From Candidatus Mcinerneyibacteriota bacterium (GTDB taxonomy: Bacteria > Macinerneyibacteriota > Macinerneyibacteria > Macinerneyibacteriales > DSCS01), in contig JAFGWL010000014.1 of NCBI GenBank assembly GCA_016937175.1, positions 1-13,498 of the forward strand: 13,498 nt of DNA, in the 5' to 3' direction. The notes below the pieces were generated by a model, which did no database searches, had not been told where the DNA came from, and saw only the letters and a program-made list of their open reading frames with translations. The position numbers and the translations under genes are program-made. Below are positions 6,731-13,332 of this stretch, one piece after another (position 1 is the stretch's first letter; each line of letters starts with the position of its first letter).

Positions 6731-7427
6731 AATTGACAGATGTCTTGACCGTGAAGTCGGTGATCTCCCCGCCGGCTGTCAGCGTGAAGTCGATGGACCT
6801 TCTCTGCCACGGGGCAAGATAATTAAGGACCACTTGTCTGGTCTCCACCACTGTTCCGTATGTGTTTTGAAAATGGAAGGTGATCCCCAGGTTCAGAAAC
6901 TGATACCGGCTTTCATTCTTAATGGTGCAGGAGAAGAGAGAAAAGCCATCGAAATGTTTCAGGGTGAAATCACTCAGCCGGAATGTGTGGATCTTCAGAG
7001 GCTCTTTGGCTGAAAAGAGCCCTGCAGCTGATGTCTCTGATATTTCAATGACAGCTAGCTTTTCCTTTATGCGGGTGATGAGCCTGTCGCAATTTTCCTT
7101 TTCACTTTTGGTCATGGGGATATATTCCAGATTGTCGATGGCTCCTGTATAGAAGAAGAGGGTCTTGCTGAACCCCTTTTCAAATTGGACAGACAGGCCC
7201 GTTTCTTCGTTTTCCTCCTGGCGTGTATAGAGATTATCGCTGAGAGCGGTAAACCCCTCCCGGACAAGGATCATGTGGACCACAGAAACCGCTTCGTCGA
7301 AACCATTGGGATAGGCCATCTGATAGATCTGGGGAGATTCTATGGTACGTACTCCGCCGCTCACATTGGGCTTGCATTGAAAGAGTAAAATCGTTAAGAT
7401 GAAAACGATGAAAATACGGCTTTTCAT
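6729..7427 (-). CDS. Predicted lipoprotein, C-terminal beta-sandwich resembling FxLYD domains
   Basis: This 232-residue protein is not recognised by name. A short basic start (MKSR) is followed by a hydrophobic stretch (5-16) and Cys18 in LLFQC. That is a relaxed lipobox of the kind accepted in spirochetes, so it is probably lipidated and membrane-anchored. Residues 160-232 (FSLFSCTIKNESRY onward, then APWQRRSIDFTL) look like the FxLYD or similar extracellular beta-sandwich, with polar-neutral contrast to a middle part that is mostly helical. It is the only minus-strand gene here. It converges on rbr and shares the terminator T-run, and it diverges from gpsA across 47 bases. No good Shine-Dalgarno was found before its ATG. 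Surface localisation is inferred. Confidence 0.75.
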   Translation of the reverse strand: MKSRIFIVFILTILLFQCKPNVSGGVRTIESPQIYQMAYPNGFDEAVSVVHMILVREGFTALSDNLYTRQEENEETGLSVQFEKGFSKTLFFYTGAIDNLEYIPMTKSEKENCDRLITRIKEKLAVIEISETSAAGLFSAKEPLKIHTFRLSDFTLKHFDGFSLFSCTIKNESRYQFLNLGITFHFQNTYGTVVETRQVVLNYLAPWQRRSIDFTLTAGGEITDFTVKTSVN

Positions 7428-7433
7428 AGCAGC

Positions 7434-7462
7434 AGTGTATCAAAAAGCAAGGCATACTTCAA
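7434..7462 (-). promoter_or_regulatory. Possible promoter of the minus-strand lipoprotein gene
   Basis: On the minus strand TTGAAG (7462-7457) and TACACT (7439-7434) are 17 bases apart, each matching consensus at four of six. The predicted start would fall at or very near the ATG at 7427, giving a leaderless or nearly leaderless message. That would fit the missing ribosome-binding site. The site is weak, and chance cannot be excluded. Confidence 0.3.
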
Positions 7463-7474
7463 GGAGAACCTTTC

Positions 7475-8476
7475 ATGAATAGGATCTGTGTCATCGGAGG
7501 AGGTATCTGGGGGAGTGTTATGGCCCACCGGCTGGCCAAAAAAGGATTGTCTGTCCTCATCTGGGCCCGCGAAGAAGAGGCCGTCCGGGACATAAACGAG
7601 AATCACGAAAATCGCGCCTTTGCCCCGGGGCTTACCCTTCATCCCGAGCTTAAAGCTGTGAGCTCGTTTGAAAGCCTTTATGATTGCAGCCTTTATATCA
7701 ATGCTGTCCCCGTTCAGTTTATCCGTGACGTCTGGAAGGATATCCCCCTGAAAGCGGGGCGTCCTCTGGTCAACCTCTCCAAAGGCATTGAAAACGCCAC
7801 CGGGGAGTTTCCCGCAGAGATCCTGCAGAGCCTGGCAGGGCCTAAGAACCCTGTCTATACCCTTTCGGGGCCCTCCTTTGCCCGGGAAGTCTACGAGGAG
7901 AAATATACGGCGGTGGTCCTGGCGGGAGAAGAGAGCGAAGGAGCCAGAGACCTTCAGGCTCTGCTCAGTGATGATACCTTCCGTGTCTACAGGAATGATG
8001 ACCTGATGGGGGTGGAGATAGCCGGAGCCCTGAAAAATGTCATCGCCATCGGGGCAGGGATCATAGACGGGATCAAGGCGGGGATGAACAGCCGCGCAGC
8101 GGTGATCACCCGGGGCGTGGCCGAGACCATGCGTCTGGGGCGGGAAATGGGGGCCAAAGAGACGACCTTTTTGGGGTTGGCTGGTTTCGGCGATTTTATC
8201 CTGACTTGTACCCATGCCATGAGCCGGAACTTCTCCTTCGGGCGTTTCCTGGCCAGGACCGGTTCCGTCACGGAAGCCCTGGATAAGGCCGGCGGCGTGG
8301 TGGAAGGCTATTTTACCCTGAAAAGCGCTGTGGAACTGGGCCGCTCGTTCGGAGTGGAACTGCCTATCATAGACGGCCTCTATGCTATTATCTACGAGGG
8401 GAAAAGTATCGAAGACGTTATCACCGCTCTTATGCGCCGTGACCTGAAAACAGAGTGGGGGAGTTACTCACAGTAA
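7475..8476 (+). CDS. gpsA: NAD(P)+-dependent glycerol-3-phosphate dehydrogenase
   Basis: This 333-residue cytoplasmic enzyme reduces dihydroxyacetone phosphate to sn-glycerol 3-phosphate for phospholipid synthesis. The Rossmann start GGGIWGS (8-14) is followed by Lys103 in LSKGIE, SGPSFAREV (131-139) and the catalytic Lys187 in GALKNVIAIGAG. GFGD (237-240) and MSRN (249-252) complete the usual substrate set. AAGGAG at 7461-7466 lies eight bases before the ATG. It diverges from the lipoprotein gene and is followed after 25 bases by the nucleoside kinase, with which it is probably cotranscribed. Nothing is unusual in length or motifs. Confidence 0.96.
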   Translation: MNRICVIGGGIWGSVMAHRLAKKGLSVLIWAREEEAVRDINENHENRAFAPGLTLHPELKAVSSFESLYDCSLYINAVPVQFIRDVWKDIPLKAGRPLVNLSKGIENATGEFPAEILQSLAGPKNPVYTLSGPSFAREVYEEKYTAVVLAGEESEGARDLQALLSDDTFRVYRNDDLMGVEIAGALKNVIAIGAGIIDGIKAGMNSRAAVITRGVAETMRLGREMGAKETTFLGLAGFGDFILTCTHAMSRNFSFGRFLARTGSVTEALDKAGGVVEGYFTLKSAVELGRSFGVELPIIDGLYAIIYEGKSIEDVITALMRRDLKTEWGSYSQ

Positions 8477-8501
8477 AGATGTGGAAAGAAGAGGAAGAAT
8501 C

Positions 8502-10103
8502 ATGATGAGAAAACTAGTCGAACAGTGGAGCCAGGAGGGATGTGTGGTGGGTTTCCAAAAGATGAACAGGCCCTTTTCGCTCCTGGAACTCGAAGAGGGG
8601 GGAGACGGGACAGGCTGTTCTCCCATCTATCTTGATACCCCTCAGGGCCATGCTTTCTATGAAAAGAGTCTGATCCTCCTCTTTGCCGCCGCTGTAAAGG
8701 ACCTGTACCCCCATGCTGAGATCCACGTGGAGCACACCATCGACACCGGCCTCTATTTTACCCTTTCTGACCGCTCTTTTCCCATCCTCAAGATGGAGCA
8801 TGTGTCCCGGATCAAAGAGAAGATGGACGAGATGGTGGAAGAGGATATTCCCTTCACCCTCTACCGGGACCTCCCCCGAAAAGAGATGCTCTCCAGACTG
8901 AGAAAAGACAAAGACGAAGACAAGCTGGAACTTTTCGAACAGCTTGAATGCCAGTCCCTTGTCTCTCTGGACGACAAAGCCATCGATTACGGCCTCTTCA
9001 AGACAGTCCCTTCGACCTCCTATCTCAAGGTCTTCGACCTCCTTTATTATCCTCCCGGGCTCATTATCCGGATGCCCCTTATCGGGGACCATTCGGTTTT
9101 GGCGCCTTTCCAGGAACAGAAGAAACTCTTCCGGATCCACCAGGAGTTCAAACATTGGGCTGATATCCTGAGCATGGAGTTTGTGACTTCCCTCAACGAG
9201 CTCATAGAAGAAGAGAAGTACCGGGAGATGATCCTTGTTTCCGAGTCCATGCAGGAGAAGCATATCATCGGAATAGCCGAGGAGATCATCAAACTTGACG
9301 GGCACAGCCGGCTTATTCTCATCGCAGGGCCCTCCTCTTCCGGAAAGACGACCTTCTCCAAAAGGCTGGCCACATCCATCAAAACGTGGGGGATCCAGCC
9401 TGTGGCCATCGGCATGGACGACTATTTCCTCCCCTGGAAAGAGACGCCGCGTAATGAAAATGGGGAGATGGATTTTGAATGTGTGGAGGCCATTGATATT
9501 GCGCTTTTCAATGAGCATCTTCTGCTCCTCATGGAAGGGCATGAAGTCACCCTTCCCAAATATGACTTTTTAAACGGGACACGCAAAGAGGGGGAGAAGC
9601 TCAAACTCAACTATAACCAGCCTATCATCGTAGAGGGGATCCACGGCCTGAATCCCAAACTGACCGAAGCTATCCCGGACAATCTGAAGTTCAAGATCTA
9701 CGTGAGCGCTCTGACGCAGCTCAACATGGACTCTTTTAACCGGATCAAGACCACCGATGTCCGCCTTGTCCGGCGCCTTGTCAGGGATGCCCAGTTCCGG
9801 GGCCATTCAGCCCTGGATACTTTGAAGATGTGGGAAAAGGTAAGGGCCGGGGAGGACAAGTATATCTTCCCGTACCAGGAGAGTGCCGACGTGATGTTCA
9901 ACTCTTCGCTCCCCTATGAGCTCTGTGTTTTGAAGAAATTCGCCCTGAAACTGCTTAGAGAGGTACCCCCGCAAGAGCCTGAAGTGACTAAAGCGAGGGA
10001 GCTGATCATGCTGCTCAGCCTTATCCGTGAGATCGATCCCTACTATACCCCAAAGACATCGATTATCCGGGAATTCGTGGGAAACAGTCTCTACGATTAT
10101 TGA
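8502..10103 (+). CDS. Nucleoside (uridine) kinase with ThrRS-like N-terminal domain
   Basis: This 533-residue protein has two parts. Residues 1-240 resemble the second additional domain of threonyl-tRNA synthetase (AAAVKDLYPHAEI, then EHTIDTGLYFTL, and PSTSYLKVFDLLYYPPG at 170-186), but the synthetase HxxxH editing motif is not kept. The C-terminal part is a P-loop kinase of the phosphoribulokinase/uridine kinase family. Its Walker A is GPSSSGKTT at 276-284, followed by MDDYF and IIVEGIHGLN. The family likely phosphorylates uridine or a related nucleoside; the true substrate cannot be read from sequence. The ATG at 8502 is preferred over the GTG at 8481 because GAGG at 8491-8494 is seven bases upstream and the family begins near here. 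Confidence 0.85.
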   Translation: MMRKLVEQWSQEGCVVGFQKMNRPFSLLELEEGGDGTGCSPIYLDTPQGHAFYEKSLILLFAAAVKDLYPHAEIHVEHTIDTGLYFTLSDRSFPILKMEHVSRIKEKMDEMVEEDIPFTLYRDLPRKEMLSRLRKDKDEDKLELFEQLECQSLVSLDDKAIDYGLFKTVPSTSYLKVFDLLYYPPGLIIRMPLIGDHSVLAPFQEQKKLFRIHQEFKHWADILSMEFVTSLNELIEEEKYREMILVSESMQEKHIIGIAEEIIKLDGHSRLILIAGPSSSGKTTFSKRLATSIKTWGIQPVAIGMDDYFLPWKETPRNENGEMDFECVEAIDIALFNEHLLLLMEGHEVTLPKYDFLNGTRKEGEKLKLNYNQPIIVEGIHGLNPKLTEAIPDNLKFKIYVSALTQLNMDSFNRIKTTDVRLVRRLVRDAQFRGHSALDTLKMWEKVRAGEDKYIFPYQESADVMFNSSLPYELCVLKKFALKLLREVPPQEPEVTKARELIMLLSLIREIDPYYTPKTSIIREFVGNSLYDY

Positions 10104-10108
10104 TGAAA

Positions 10109-10136
10109 TTGACAGAGTGAAACTTTTCAGTATAAT
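10109..10136 (+). promoter_or_regulatory. Exact-consensus sigma-70 promoter of the SPFH operon
   Basis: TTGACA at 10109-10114 and TATAAT at 10131-10136 are both perfect, with a 16-base spacer. The site begins six bases after the kinase stop. Transcription would start near 10143 and give a leader of about 90 bases. This is the strongest-looking promoter in the window. A second TTGACA at 10154-10159 has no -10 partner. Confidence 0.85.
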
Positions 10137-10168
10137 GAACGGAGAAAAGTGTTTTTGACAGGGGTCAG

Positions 10169-10191
10169 GCAACATCTCCCGGGAGAGTTGC
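10169..10191 (+). repeat. Inverted repeat in the SPFH-operon leader
   Basis: GCAAC-a-TCTCCC meets GGGAGA-GTTGC with no central spacer, giving eleven-base arms with one bulged A. As RNA it would fold as a hairpin with a CCGG-containing tip. As DNA it could be a dimeric operator. It lies about 26 bases after the predicted transcription start and 32 bases before the ribosome-binding site. A smaller TGAC-agGG-GTCA repeat lies just upstream at 10156-10167. Between this repeat and the gene nothing else was seen. Confidence 0.55.
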
Positions 10192-10233
10192 AGGATGGAG
10201 CCCTTTGGGGCGCATCAACCGACAGGAGAGATT

Positions 10234-11352
10234 ATGTCAGAATTTATTGAAATCCTGGAAGTGACCGACAGCGATGAAAACGAGATAGTGAAGCGGATCC
10301 CTGAAGAGGGATCTCTGCCTATTAAAATCGGAGCCCAGCTCATCGTGCGTGACCATCAGCGCGCTGTCTTTTACAGGGACGGGAAAGCTCTTGATGTCTT
10401 CGGCCCGGGACGCCACACCGTCACCACAGCCAACCTCCCTGTACTGACCAAAGCCCTCTCTCTGCCCTTCGGCTTCAAATCTCCCTTCCGGGCGGAAGTC
10501 GTCTTTGTCAATTCCAAAGTCTTTCTCAATATGAAGTGGGGGACCAAAAACCCCATCGCCCTGAAGGACAGAGACCTGGGCGTGGTCAACCTGCGCGCTT
10601 TCGGGATCTACTCCATCCGTATCATCCAGCCCATCGTCTTCGTCAACAATATCGTCGGGGCCCGGGGGCTCTATGAGACCCGTCCTTTGGAAGATTTCTT
10701 CCGCGACCTCATCTCTTCACGTATTACCGATCTTTTAGGAGAGAGTGTTACCTCTGTCTTTGACCTGCCCGCCCGGTTCGATGAATTGTCCCGTCAGGCC
10801 CGGGAGCGTGTGGTGGAGGATTTCAAGCAATACGGGATCGAGCTGAAGGATTTTGCCATCAGCAGCATCAACCCCCCTGAAGAGGTCCAGCAGATGATCG
10901 ACGAACGTTCCGGAATGGGGTTGTTTTCCGATACAAAAGACTATCTTCAGTTCAAAGCTGCCCGTGCCATGGGGGATGCCGCCGTCAAAGGCGAAGGAGG
11001 AGCCTCCGAGGGTATGGGGCTGGGGATCGGAGCCGGCCTGGGATTTCTCCTGCCGGGCATGGTGGGAAACGGACGTGTGGCCCCGGGACAGGAAAAGGTC
11101 CCATGTCCCTTCTGCGGAGCCATGAACGAAGTAGGGGCCAAATTCTGTGCATCCTGCGGTGAAAAGATCCTTGCAGTCAACCGGTCAGGGGAGACTTGCG
11201 CCTCCTGCGGACAGCCTGTTCCCCTGGGAGCCAAGTTCTGCCCTCACTGCGGCGAGGTCATCCAGAAAAAAAAGTGTCCCGCCTGCGGAGCTGTCCTCTC
11301 TGATGAGAACAAGTTCTGCCCTCAGTGTGGCCATGATCTCAAAGGGGAATAG
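10234..11352 (+). CDS. SPFH-domain protein with three C-terminal zinc ribbons (YdjI / virion-core-protein-like)
   Basis: This 372-residue protein has an SPFH/band-7-like core at about 25-225 (FGPGRHTV, then RAFGIYSIRI, then DFAISSINPPEEVQ). A Gly-rich hydrophobic stretch follows at 255-279. Three zinc ribbons close it: Cys291/294/305/308, Cys322/325/336/339 and Cys348/351/362/365. No N-terminal signal or clear transmembrane segment is seen. Bacillus subtilis YdjI, a relative, works with a PspA-like protein at the membrane, so a membrane-associated scaffold role is plausible but inferred. The ATG at 10234 is chosen because AGGAG at 10224-10228 fits; the upstream ATG at 10195 has no such site. 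A perfect promoter precedes it and a coiled-coil gene follows after three bases. Confidence 0.85.
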   Translation: MSEFIEILEVTDSDENEIVKRIPEEGSLPIKIGAQLIVRDHQRAVFYRDGKALDVFGPGRHTVTTANLPVLTKALSLPFGFKSPFRAEVVFVNSKVFLNMKWGTKNPIALKDRDLGVVNLRAFGIYSIRIIQPIVFVNNIVGARGLYETRPLEDFFRDLISSRITDLLGESVTSVFDLPARFDELSRQARERVVEDFKQYGIELKDFAISSINPPEEVQQMIDERSGMGLFSDTKDYLQFKAARAMGDAAVKGEGGASEGMGLGIGAGLGFLLPGMVGNGRVAPGQEKVPCPFCGAMNEVGAKFCASCGEKILAVNRSGETCASCGQPVPLGAKFCPHCGEVIQKKKCPACGAVLSDENKFCPQCGHDLKGE

Positions 11353-11355
11353 AAA

Positions 11356-11934
11356 TTGGCTCCCAAAGTCAGCTATAATGACATAAAAAAGCTTGAACAC
11401 AAACTCAAAGAACTCGAAGATGAGATCAAAGAGCTCTATAACGCCCCTTTTCACAGAAAATCGTATCATGTCCGGGTGATCCGGGAGATCCAGAACTATA
11501 TCGAACAGCGCATACAGGAGTATACCGCTCAGGTGGGACAGATGCCTACCAGCGTAAAATTCCCCTTTGAGAATTACGTCTATGTCTACAGAGCCAAAGA
11601 GGGAGTCTTTGAAAGCAAGATCAACGAGGCCCTCTACCGGCCGCCGGGCTCCTTTACCGTGGACGAAAAGAGCGGGAAAGTAGTAGAGATCGCCAAGAGC
11701 GTGGCCGAAAAAGTCACAGGAAAGCCCAAATCCGATCCCCTGGACAGCAAGCTCGATTCGGCTCTCTCCCAGATCGTGCGGGACGAGACCAAGAGGGCGC
11801 TCCTCAAACAGTCTGTCAAAGAACAGATCGAAGCGGCGAAAAAGAAAGCCGGCAGCGATTATAAAGTGACTGTGCAAGTGGGTAAGAACGATTCCGGGAA
11901 ACCGGCCATCAAGGTCAAACTCGTCAAGAAATGA
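11356..11934 (+). CDS. Coiled-coil protein of unknown function, TTG start
   Basis: This 192-residue protein is not recognised. A charged heptad-like helix at 6-30 (KKLEHKLKELEDEIKELY) is followed by a conserved-looking middle containing FPFENYVYVYRAKEG (69-83), then helices at about 100-175 rich in Lys, Glu and Ala. A basic beta-like tail (TVQVGKNDSGKPAIKVKLVKK) ends it. No signal, membrane segment or Cys is seen, so it is probably cytoplasmic. TTG at 11356 is the only reasonable start, because the first in-frame ATG is 60 codons on; AAGGGGA at 11342-11348 supports it. It lies three bases after the SPFH gene and overlaps the DUF523 gene as ATGA, so it is part of that operon and may bind the SPFH protein. 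Confidence 0.75.
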   Translation: MAPKVSYNDIKKLEHKLKELEDEIKELYNAPFHRKSYHVRVIREIQNYIEQRIQEYTAQVGQMPTSVKFPFENYVYVYRAKEGVFESKINEALYRPPGSFTVDEKSGKVVEIAKSVAEKVTGKPKSDPLDSKLDSALSQIVRDETKRALLKQSVKEQIEAAKKKAGSDYKVTVQVGKNDSGKPAIKVKLVKK

Positions 11935-12302
11935 AGCCCGGACCTCTCCTCGTCAGTGCATGCCTTCTGGGGCTGCCGTGCCGTTATGACGGAACAAGCA
12001 AAAACAAAAGGAGCCTGGATGAGGCCCTTTTCTGTGTCCCTCTCTGTCCGGAGCAGCTGGCCGGATTTTCCACTCCAAGAGAGCCGGCGGAGCAGAGGGA
12101 GGACGGGCGTGTCATCCGTCTCTATTCAGGGGAGGATGTGACCGAAGCCTTTGAGCGGGGAGCAGCGGCTGTTGTGGAGTATTGCCGTAAACGGGGGATC
12201 ACCCGGGCTCTTCTCAAGGGAGGAAGCCCTTCCTGTGGAGAGGGAGGCGTTACGGCGAAATTGCTGGAAAAGAACGGTGTTGAGGTCGAATATATCGATT
12301 AA
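11931..12302 (+). CDS. Compact DUF523 (YbbK-like) protein with a shortened conserved loop
   Basis: This 123-residue protein has the DUF523 motifs SACLLGLPCRYDG (9-21), CPEQLAGFSTPREP (39-52), GEDVTEAF (67-74), LLKGGSPSCG (94-103) and GVTAKLLEKNG (106-116). Typical single-domain members are about 150 residues and have a stretch with DGTFSG between SPSCG and GDGVTA. Here only Glu-Gly separates SPSCG from GVTA, so roughly 17 residues are missing in frame. Conserved Cys11, Cys17, Cys39 and Cys102 are kept. The family may act in thiol, sulfur or RNA-base chemistry, but function is not firmly known. The start overlaps the preceding stop as ATGA. Family call is sure; whether this shorter form is active is open. 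Confidence 0.85.
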   Translation: MKPGPLLVSACLLGLPCRYDGTSKNKRSLDEALFCVPLCPEQLAGFSTPREPAEQREDGRVIRLYSGEDVTEAFERGAAAVVEYCRKRGITRALLKGGSPSCGEGGVTAKLLEKNGVEVEYID

Positions 12303-12327
12303 GCGTTAAGGAAAAACGGAGGGAAAA

Positions 12328-13278
12328 ATGAAAAACATACTTGTACTAGGCGCATCCGGGCAGATCGGATCGGAACTTGTGGGAGAGCTTAGAAAGATCT
12401 ACGGGGATTCCCATGTCGTGGGAGGGGATATAAACCTGAACGTCTCCTGCGAACTGAAAGAGAGCGGCCCCTATGAGTATCTGGACATCCGCGATACTGA
12501 AAAGATCGTGACCGTCATCAAAAAATACAATATCGATACCATCTATAACCTGGTGGCCCTCCTTTCGGCTGTGGGGGAGCAGAAGCCTCAGTTTGCCTGG
12601 GAGATAAACATCGGAGGGCTCATGAATACCCTGGAGATCGCCCGGGAACATAAGTGCGCCGTCTTCACGCCCAGCTCCATCGGCGCTTTCGGCCCTTCTA
12701 CGCCTCCGGACCATACTCCCCAGGACACCATCATGCGTCCCACGACCATCTACGGGATCAGCAAGGTCGCCGGAGAGTTGCTCAGCGACTACTATTATCT
12801 CAAATACGGCGTCGATACCCGAAGCGTCCGTTTCCCCGGCCTCATCTCTTACAAGACCCTTCCCGGGGGCGGGACTACAGATTATGCCGTGGAGATCTTT
12901 TATGAGGCCATTAAAGCTAAAAAATATACCTGCCCGCTTCCCGGCGGCACTTTCCTGGACATGATGTATATGCCCGATGCGGTCAAGGCGGCTATCGAGA
13001 TCATGGAAGCAGACCCCTCAGCATTAAAGCATCGCAATTCCTTTAACGTCACTGCCATGAGTTTCGACCCGGAGATCCTGGCAGCTGAGATCAAAAAACA
13101 TATCCCGGGATTTACCCTGAGCTATGACATCAATCCCACCCTGGTCAAGATCGCCAACTCCTGGCCCAACTCCATGGATGACAGCTGTGCGCGTAACGAG
13201 TGGGGCTGGAAGCCTGACTACACACTGGCAGATATGACCTCCGACATGCTGGATAAACTCAAAGAGAAACTGAAATAA
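12328..13278 (+). CDS. tdh: L-threonine 3-dehydrogenase, short-chain (SDR/epimerase-like) type
   Basis: This 316-residue enzyme oxidises L-threonine to 2-amino-3-ketobutyrate with NAD+. The Rossmann motif is GASGQIG (8-14). The SDR catalytic pair is Tyr142 and Lys146 in YGISK, with Ser116/Ser117 in TPSSIGAFGP. The segments PTTIYGISKVAGELL, RFPGLISY, GGGTTDYAVEI and FLDMMYMPDA are the signature of SDR-type threonine dehydrogenase and set it apart from sugar-nucleotide epimerases and from the zinc MDR-type Tdh of E. coli. GGAGGG at 12318-12323 precedes the ATG. It follows DUF523 by 25 bases with no terminator seen between. Its usual partner kbl (glycine C-acetyltransferase) is not in the window. 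Confidence 0.93.
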   Translation: MKNILVLGASGQIGSELVGELRKIYGDSHVVGGDINLNVSCELKESGPYEYLDIRDTEKIVTVIKKYNIDTIYNLVALLSAVGEQKPQFAWEINIGGLMNTLEIAREHKCAVFTPSSIGAFGPSTPPDHTPQDTIMRPTTIYGISKVAGELLSDYYYLKYGVDTRSVRFPGLISYKTLPGGGTTDYAVEIFYEAIKAKKYTCPLPGGTFLDMMYMPDAVKAAIEIMEADPSALKHRNSFNVTAMSFDPEILAAEIKKHIPGFTLSYDINPTLVKIANSWPNSMDDSCARNEWGWKPDYTLADMTSDMLDKLKEKLK

Positions 13279-13285
13279 AGAAACG

Positions 13286-13318
13286 GCTGAACGCCCCTGG
13301 ACGACAGGGGCGTTCAGC
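13286..13318 (+). terminator. Perfect 14-pair hairpin after tdh
   Basis: GCTGAACGCCCCTG at 13286-13299 pairs without mismatch with CAGGGGCGTTCAGC at 13305-13318 over the loop GACGA. It starts eight bases after the tdh stop. No U-tract follows, so termination efficiency is uncertain. A partial gene starts only 15 bases beyond it. Confidence 0.6.
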
Positions 13319-13332
13319 TCCGAAAGATTCCC

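Noticed and set aside
7424-8215. 263-codon minus-strand open frame opposite gpsA
   Set aside because: gpsA is certain and the antisense product is compositionally odd, with no motif. It also collides with the lipoprotein start.
8514-9542. 342-codon open frame on the minus strand opposite the nucleoside kinase
   Set aside because: It is exactly antisense to a well-supported gene with Walker A and family motifs, has no recognisable domain, and arises from codon bias on the other strand.
10195-10233. Upstream ATG for the SPFH gene
   Set aside because: No ribosome-binding site at the right distance, whereas AGGAG precedes the ATG at 10234.
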